This document shows positions 59,470 to 64,000 of a DNA stretch of 64,000 nucleotides, in pieces. Within the stretch, counting starts at the first letter, position 1. Each line of letters opens with the position of its first letter. A program made the position numbers and the translations under genes. The DNA is taken from NCBI RefSeq assembly GCF_900115015.1, contig NZ_FOUZ01000016.1, positions 1 to 64,000 on the forward strand, written 5' to 3'. Below the pieces are notes generated by a model, which did not search any database, was not told where the DNA came from, and saw nothing but the letters and a program-made list of their open reading frames with translations. The DNA is from Algoriella xinjiangensis (GTDB lineage Bacteria; Bacteroidota; Bacteroidia; Flavobacteriales; Weeksellaceae).

Positions 59470-61737
59470 TTATTTTAAATGATAAAGTTGAATAAAGCTT
59501 TTTAAATTTTTCTTATCAGCAACTATTGTCAAATAATCGCCCAATTCTATCGCAACATTTCGATCAGGATTATAAAGAATCGCTCCATCTCGCTCTATCG
59601 AAACCACAATTCCGCCCGAAGTATCTTTTACCCAACCAACCGATTTATGCTCTAAAACACAAAAATCTTGTGGCACAACAACTTTATCTAGTGTAATATT
59701 ATCTGTGTTTTTTACTTGGTTATTTTCTGGTGGAGTTTCGCCAATAATCTGTAAATATTTCTCAAAACGCTGTATTTGCTCATCATTTCCGATAATTCCA
59801 ATTTTATCAAAAGGATATAAAACAGATTCGGAATTTGGCATTTGTAGAATTCTATCGCCACGTTTGATGTAAGCAATATTGATGTGAAATTTTGTTCGCC
59901 AATCTAAATCGCCCAATTTAACACCAATAAAATTCGCATTTTGAGGAACAATCATATCCGAAATATGGGTGTTGTCCCAAGTATATTGAAATTTATCGTC
60001 TATTTTTTTCTGAGCTGCTTTTTGCGTTAAAATCTCACGTTCGTTGAGGTTATAAATAAATTTTTTCTGAATATAATTATAAAATTGATCAAAGTGTTTG
60101 GACAATAAATACATAAAAACAATTAGTCCAACTGCTAAAATAATTGAAGCTAATTTACTTGAAAAGAATTGATTGTAAATAAAAATAACTGCAGCTAAAA
60201 CCAAAAGAATTCGGATAATAATAATACCTATAATTGGTGCACGATTATAATTTGATTCGTCCCAAAATTCTCGAATAATTTCTCGTTTTGGTCGATTTCC
60301 AATTATCGCCCAAATAAATGGAATACAGATGATTATGGTTAAAATGACGCAAACTAAACTTGATCCGAAATAACTAAACCAATCGGTAAGTAAAAATAGC
60401 AGCGTATTTTTTATGATTAATGTAACGGCAATAATGATAATTCCATTTACAAAAATAGTTGTTATGGTTTGTTTGATGATTTTATTCCATTTATTTTCAT
60501 CTTGAATGTGTTGTGTATCTGATGAATATGTATCTATTCCTTTAACAAATTTTGCAGGTAATATTTTGACTAAAAAATTATAAACGGGTTCTGATGATTT
60601 GATTAAATATGGTGTTGTAAAAGTTGTAATTGCGGAAACACCAACTGCAACGGGGAAAAGAAAATCGCTAGTTACGCCTAAAGAAAGTCCTAAACCAGCA
60701 ACAATAAAAGCAAATTCGCCAATTTGCGCCATACTCATTCCAACTTGCACAGATTGTTTTAGTGGTTGTCCAGAAATAATTGCGCCAATCGAAGTAAAAA
60801 TTAATTTACCAAAAATAGTTACCAATGTGATGATTAAAATTGCCCATTTGTGTTCGTACATCGAAATTGGGTCAATCATCATTCCAATCGAAATAAAGAA
60901 AATTGTTGCAAAAAGATCTTTAACAGATTTAAAATTATGTTCGATTTTTTCTGCATAAACGGTTTCTGCTAAAATAGAACCCATTACAAAAGCGCCTAAT
61001 TCGATAGAAAAACCTGCGCTATCTGCAATATAAACCATTGCTAAACATAATGCGATAGAGATAATTAGTAAGGTTTCGTCGTCCAAATATTTTTTGATTG
61101 AACGTAAAAACGATGGAATAATAAAAATTCCGCCAATAAACCAAACTGCTAAGAAAAAACCAAGTTTGATAAACGAATTTATCATTTCTCCACCATTAAA
61201 CTGTTGACTAACAGCCATTGTAGAGAGCATCACCATTAATAAAATGACAACAATATCTTCTACAATTAAAATTCCGAAAACAACGTTCGCGAATTTTTTT
61301 CGTTTTAATCCTAATTCTTCAAAAGCTCTGATAATAATGGTTGTAGAGGAACTTGCGAGTAAACCACCTAAAAATATACTGTCCATTGTAGACCAATTCA
61401 TTAATTGTCCAACAAAATAGCCGACAGTTACAATGCAGACAATTTCTACAATTGCGGTGATAGAGGCGGAGCCGCCAACATTGAGTAATTTTTTGAAACT
61501 AAACTCAAGACCAAGACTGAAAAGTAAAAAGATAACACCAATTTTTGCCCAAATTTCGACATTGTGTTCCTCTGTAACCGAAGGTATATAGTCGAAATGC
61601 GGTCCAACTAAAAAACCTGCGATAATATAACCTAAAACGAGAGGTTGATTGATGCGTTTAAAAATAAGTGTGGTTACTGCGCCTACACAAAGAATAAGTC
61701 CTAAATCAGTAATGAGTCTTGGCAAGTGATCTTCCAT
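59470..61737 (-). CDS. Cation/proton antiporter (CPA2, KefB-like) with two TrkA-C domains
   Basis: 755 aa. Residues about 1-390 form the CPA2 exchanger with 12-13 helices: GLILCVGAVTTLIFKRINQP, FLLFSLGLEFSFKKL and SAGFSIELGAFVMGSILAET. A long extra membrane region of four helices (about 420-560) follows. The C-terminal 200 residues hold two TrkA-C-type ligand-binding domains (VPQNANFIGVKLGDLDWR and VPQDFCVLEHKSVGWVKD). A TrkA-N nucleotide domain is not visible. It probably exchanges K+ or Na+ for protons under ligand control. Confidence 0.88.
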   Translation of the reverse strand: MEDHLPRLITDLGLILCVGAVTTLIFKRINQPLVLGYIIAGFLVGPHFDYIPSVTEEHNVEIWAKIGVIFLLFSLGLEFSFKKLLNVGGSASITAIVEIVCIVTVGYFVGQLMNWSTMDSIFLGGLLASSSTTIIIRAFEELGLKRKKFANVVFGILIVEDIVVILLMVMLSTMAVSQQFNGGEMINSFIKLGFFLAVWFIGGIFIIPSFLRSIKKYLDDETLLIISIALCLAMVYIADSAGFSIELGAFVMGSILAETVYAEKIEHNFKSVKDLFATIFFISIGMMIDPISMYEHKWAILIITLVTIFGKLIFTSIGAIISGQPLKQSVQVGMSMAQIGEFAFIVAGLGLSLGVTSDFLFPVAVGVSAITTFTTPYLIKSSEPVYNFLVKILPAKFVKGIDTYSSDTQHIQDENKWNKIIKQTITTIFVNGIIIIAVTLIIKNTLLFLLTDWFSYFGSSLVCVILTIIICIPFIWAIIGNRPKREIIREFWDESNYNRAPIIGIIIIRILLVLAAVIFIYNQFFSSKLASIILAVGLIVFMYLLSKHFDQFYNYIQKKFIYNLNEREILTQKAAQKKIDDKFQYTWDNTHISDMIVPQNANFIGVKLGDLDWRTKFHINIAYIKRGDRILQMPNSESVLYPFDKIGIIGNDEQIQRFEKYLQIIGETPPENNQVKNTDNITLDKVVVPQDFCVLEHKSVGWVKDTSGGIVVSIERDGAILYNPDRNVAIELGDYLTIVADKKNLKSFIQLYHLK

Positions 61738-61843
61738 AAAAAGCTTTAATCTCTACTAATTTAGTGATTTTTAGGCGAAGAACTTGTAATAAGGTAATCG
61801 ATTAATTTTATCTGATTATAGTTGTTTGTACAAATAGATTTTT

Positions 61844-61889
61844 TTTGTTATTTGGATGAAGAAAAAATCTGTTTCATCCAAATAACAAA
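61844..61889 (-). terminator. Strong terminator of the ypdA-methyltransferase unit
   Basis: A perfect 17-bp stem: TTTGTTATTTGGATGAA (61844-61860) with TTCATCCAAATAACAAA (61873-61889), loop 12 nt, T-run on the minus strand. It lies just past the methyltransferase stop. Confidence 0.85.
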
Positions 61890-61896
61890 GTATTTT

Positions 61897-62601
61897 TTAT
61901 AAACTTATTTTGGCTAAATAAGAATCACCATCTGTTTTTATTTTTTTGCATGTTAATTGATGATAATCACATACATTTTTTAAAGTCTCAAAATCTAAGT
62001 ACAACCAGTTAATTGTATCTTCAATTTCGCCTTTGTAATGAACCGTAAAATCTAATTCTCCATAATAGCTTCCAGTACTTGGTATCCATTTTCCGCCATC
62101 TTCATCTTCATCAAACATATAAATAATGTCGGTTCCATCAATCAAAACTTGACCATTTGGTACAAGTAATTTCTTTATTTTATCGATAAAAACATTGATT
62201 AAAACTAAATTCTGAAAAATACCTGTTCCATTCATTAAAAACAGAATTGTATCAAATTTTTCGTTTTCATCTAAATCAAGAAAATTTTGAACAGAAACAT
62301 TTTTGATACCTCTCAATTTACAAGCTTCAACAGCATTTGCAGAAATATCGATTGCTTTTACATCAACTCCTTTTTCTTGTAAATAAAGCGCATGCGAACC
62401 TGCTCCACAACCAACATCCAACGTTTTTCCTTTAGTCAAATCTAATGCTTTTTGCTCTAAATTTGGCATTTCGTCATAATCACGAAACAAATAATCAATT
62501 GGCATCACATCCAATTCAGAAATTGACGTTTCTGTATATAAATCTTCGGGAGAATTATCGGTTTGATAATCTAATATTGCTTTTCCGAATAAATCTTTCA
62601 T
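61897..62601 (-). CDS. Class I SAM-dependent methyltransferase
   Basis: 234 aa. The SAM-binding core is shown by LDVGCGAGSHALYLQEKGVD, then VKAIDIS (acidic end of strand 2) and FDTILFLMNGTGIFQN (motif IV region), with VLIDGTDIIYMFDEDE later. The acceptor is unknown. It starts 10 nt after the ypdA-like gene on the same strand, so both are probably one transcript; whether the methyltransferase acts in thiol metabolism is unknown. Confidence 0.85.
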   Translation of the reverse strand: MKDLFGKAILDYQTDNSPEDLYTETSISELDVMPIDYLFRDYDEMPNLEQKALDLTKGKTLDVGCGAGSHALYLQEKGVDVKAIDISANAVEACKLRGIKNVSVQNFLDLDENEKFDTILFLMNGTGIFQNLVLINVFIDKIKKLLVPNGQVLIDGTDIIYMFDEDEDGGKWIPSTGSYYGELDFTVHYKGEIEDTINWLYLDFETLKNVCDYHQLTCKKIKTDGDSYLAKISL

Positions 62602-62610
62602 AAAATCGTT

Positions 62611-63594
62611 TTAATTAAAATTTTTTTGCTTCGCCAAAATAGCTGTAATAATTTGGGTTGCATGCACGCGCGAGTTTTCTATAAACCAAAGATTGGTCGA
62701 CATTCCGCCACAAACCACGCCCGCCAAATATAAACCATCTACATTTGTTTCCATCGTTTCGGGATTATAAGTTGGTGTTTTTAGTGCATCATCGTTTATG
62801 ATAATTCCAGATTTTTGTAGAAAATTAAAATTTGGATGATAACCAGTCAAAGCCAAAACAGTGTCATTTTCAATCGAAATTGTTTCGTTTGGTGTTTCAA
62901 TTGTAACCGAGTTTTCTTCGATTTGTTTTACATTCGAATTGAAATAAGCAGTAATACTTCCTTCGCTAATTCTGTTCTCAATATCAGGTCGAACCCAGTA
63001 TTTTAAACGATGTGTAAATTCGCTTCCACGAATTACCATTGTTACATTTGCACCTTTTCGGTAACATTCTAACGCTGCATCAACAGACGAATTATTTGCA
63101 CCAACTACAACTACATTTTGAAAAGAATAAGGATGTGCTTCTTTATAATAATGATGAACTTTTGGTAAATCTTCGCCTTCAATATGCATTAAATTCGGAA
63201 TATCATAAAAACCAGTTGCAATAACTATATTTTTTGAAGAATAAGTGTTTTTTGAGGTTTTAACGTCAAAATTAAGCACTTCTGTTTTATGAATATCAAG
63301 TACTTCTTCGTATAAATGTAAGTTGAAATTAAAATATTTATGAATATTTCGGTAATATTCTAACGCTTCTTGACGACCTGGTTTTGGTGAAATACAACTA
63401 AAAGGAATTTCACCGATTTCTAATCGTTCGGCAGTAGAAAAAAAAGTCATATACAACGGATAATTGTACAAACTATTGGTTAATGCGCCTTTTTCTATCA
63501 GTAAATAAGAAAGATTATTTCTTTTCGCTTCTATTGCACAAGCCAGTCCAATTGGTCCAGCGCCTACAATAATCAAATCATATTGTTCTTTCAT
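62611..63594 (-). CDS. ypdA: YpdA family (putative bacillithiol disulfide reductase)
   Basis: 327-aa flavoprotein of the thioredoxin-reductase-like superfamily, without a CxxC redox pair. The FAD motif is LIIVGAGPIGLACAIEA, and the NADPH motif is VVVGANNSSVDAALECYRKG. YPLYMTFFSTAERLEIGEIP and the closing LYLAGVVCGGMSTNLWFIEN are strongly characteristic of YpdA. In bacillithiol-making bacteria YpdA reduces oxidised bacillithiol (BSSB) with NADPH. It is the first gene of a pair with the methyltransferase. Confidence 0.93.
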   Translation of the reverse strand: MKEQYDLIIVGAGPIGLACAIEAKRNNLSYLLIEKGALTNSLYNYPLYMTFFSTAERLEIGEIPFSCISPKPGRQEALEYYRNIHKYFNFNLHLYEEVLDIHKTEVLNFDVKTSKNTYSSKNIVIATGFYDIPNLMHIEGEDLPKVHHYYKEAHPYSFQNVVVVGANNSSVDAALECYRKGANVTMVIRGSEFTHRLKYWVRPDIENRISEGSITAYFNSNVKQIEENSVTIETPNETISIENDTVLALTGYHPNFNFLQKSGIIINDDALKTPTYNPETMETNVDGLYLAGVVCGGMSTNLWFIENSRVHATQIITAILAKQKNFN

Positions 63595-63598
63595 GCAA

Positions 63599-63606
63599 CA
63601 AATTTA
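63599..63606 (-). promoter_or_regulatory. Promoter -7 box abutting the ypdA start codon
   Basis: TAAATTTG on the minus strand, then TTGC, then ATG at 63594. The 4-nt gap predicts a leaderless transcript. Confidence 0.5.
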
Positions 63607-63670
63607 AGAAGAATACTTGCAGAGAAGATTAACTTTTTTGTCAAAATTGTAGAAAAAAGTAAATCAAGTA

Positions 63671-63719
63671 TTTGTATTAACAAAAAATATTAATACTTTT
63701 GTTTAACAAATTTGTTAAA
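63671..63719 (+). promoter_or_regulatory. Promoter and palindromic operator of the TetR gene
   Basis: TTTG (63671-63674), a 19-nt spacer and TACTTTTG (63694-63701) make a full flavobacterial promoter. Immediately after it lies TTTAACAAATTTGTTAAA (63702-63719), a perfect 18-bp palindrome spanning the expected transcription start, as expected for an autorepressing TetR protein. Confidence 0.7.
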
Positions 63720-63738
63720 TATAGAATTCGATATCAAA

Positions 63739-64000
63739 ATGAAAGATCAAACCGAAGAATTAATTAAAGAAACAGCCAAAAAAATGTTTTTTGCCGAAGG
63801 TAAATTTCATGCGACAACACAAGAAATTGCTGACGAAGCGAAGGTAAATAGGACTTTGATTAATTATTATTTTAGATCTAGAAATAACTTAATCAATATC
63901 ATTTTTGATGAAGCAAAAATGGTTAGTCACGAAAAATCGCGTGCAATTTTTGATCGTGATAAAGATATAAAAGAGATGATTGCAGATTTTATTGATGACT
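63739..64000 (+). CDS. TetR family transcriptional regulator, partial at window end
   Basis: The first 87 codons are present. An N-terminal HTH is clear: LIKETAKKMFFAEGKFHATT, then QEIADEAKVNRTLINYYFRS with the recognition helix and the Y-Y-F of the TetR signature. The ligand domain lies beyond the window. A perfect palindrome just upstream suggests autorepression; it could also affect the divergent ypdA gene, whose start is 145 nt away. Confidence 0.9.
   Translation, partial: MKDQTEELIKETAKKMFFAEGKFHATTQEIADEAKVNRTLINYYFRSRNNLINIIFDEAKMVSHEKSRAIFDRDKDIKEMIADFIDD

Overview
The window is AT-rich bacterial chromosome with the hallmarks of a flavobacterium (Bacteroidota, Flavobacteriia or Weeksellaceae). 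These are TAnnTTTG-type promoter boxes, weak or absent Shine-Dalgarno sequences, many secreted proteins whose signal peptides end in AQ or GQ, a type IX secretion (T9SS) C-terminal domain, CusA-type pumps, a zeaxanthin-type carotenoid operon and a YpdA-type bacillithiol reductase. A chromosomal subclass B1 metallo-beta-lactamase, which resembles the EBR enzymes of Empedobacter as far as I can recall them, points to Empedobacter or a close relative. The genus is an inference. No phage, complete insertion sequence, CRISPR array or rRNA was seen.

Layout. 0-1 kb: secreted C1q-like surface protein and a truncated relative. 1.3-7.3 kb: first metal-efflux operon (small His-rich secreted protein, RND pump fused to a TolC-like outer-membrane factor, adaptor). 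7.4-14.4 kb: metabolic genes (DUF1573 protein, a kptA remnant, an FAD oxidoreductase, an alpha/beta hydrolase with a lipocalin, two DoxX-like proteins, an iron alcohol dehydrogenase and an AraC regulator). 14.5-20.5 kb, minus strand: a nine-gene carotenoid operon led by a MarR regulator. It encodes phytoene synthase, phytoene desaturase, lycopene cyclase and beta-carotene hydroxylase, enough for GGPP to zeaxanthin with GGPP synthase supplied from elsewhere. It also carries a secreted 5-hydroxyisourate-hydrolase-like protein, an SRPBCC protein, an unknown protein and a lipocalin. 20.9-26.8 kb: metallo-hydrolase, AraC regulator, heme-binding-type DUF336 protein, outer-membrane protein and S9 peptidase.

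26.9-30.4 kb: a light-sensing unit, a bacteriophytochrome histidine kinase followed after 2 nt by the heme oxygenase that makes its biliverdin. 30.6-36.8 kb: nucleotide pyrophosphatase, EamA transporter, deoxynucleoside kinase, TSUP transporter and a T9SS-exported Asp-box protein. 36.8-38.2 kb: a small accessory-looking stretch with diverged repeats, an unknown membrane protein and tRNA-Arg(CCG). 38.3-40.0 kb: a TPP riboswitch controlling a PnuC-family (PnuT) transporter and an overlapping acyl-CoA-dehydrogenase-like flavoprotein. 40.1-43.2 kb: assorted enzymes and a lipoprotein.

43.3-50.9 kb: a second metal-efflux locus with its own two-component system and separate outer-membrane, adaptor and RND genes. 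51.0-53.3 kb: small hypotheticals, an MmcQ/YjbR protein and two tandem DUF5715 proteins. 53.5-56.9 kb: an agmatine-to-putrescine operon (aguB...aguA) with the metallo-beta-lactamase and a membrane protein nested inside. 57-64 kb: a lipoprotein with a duplicated tail and terminator, DNA polymerase IV, a cation/proton antiporter, a methyltransferase, YpdA and the start of a TetR regulator.

The observations I rate highest are: the TPP riboswitch placed over an acyl-CoA-dehydrogenase-like enzyme; the non-pathway genes in the carotenoid operon; the beta-lactamase inside the agmatine operon; and four genes whose start codon lies exactly 4 nt after a TAnnTTTG box, predicting leaderless transcripts. 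All sequence comparisons were made by eye; no database search was run.
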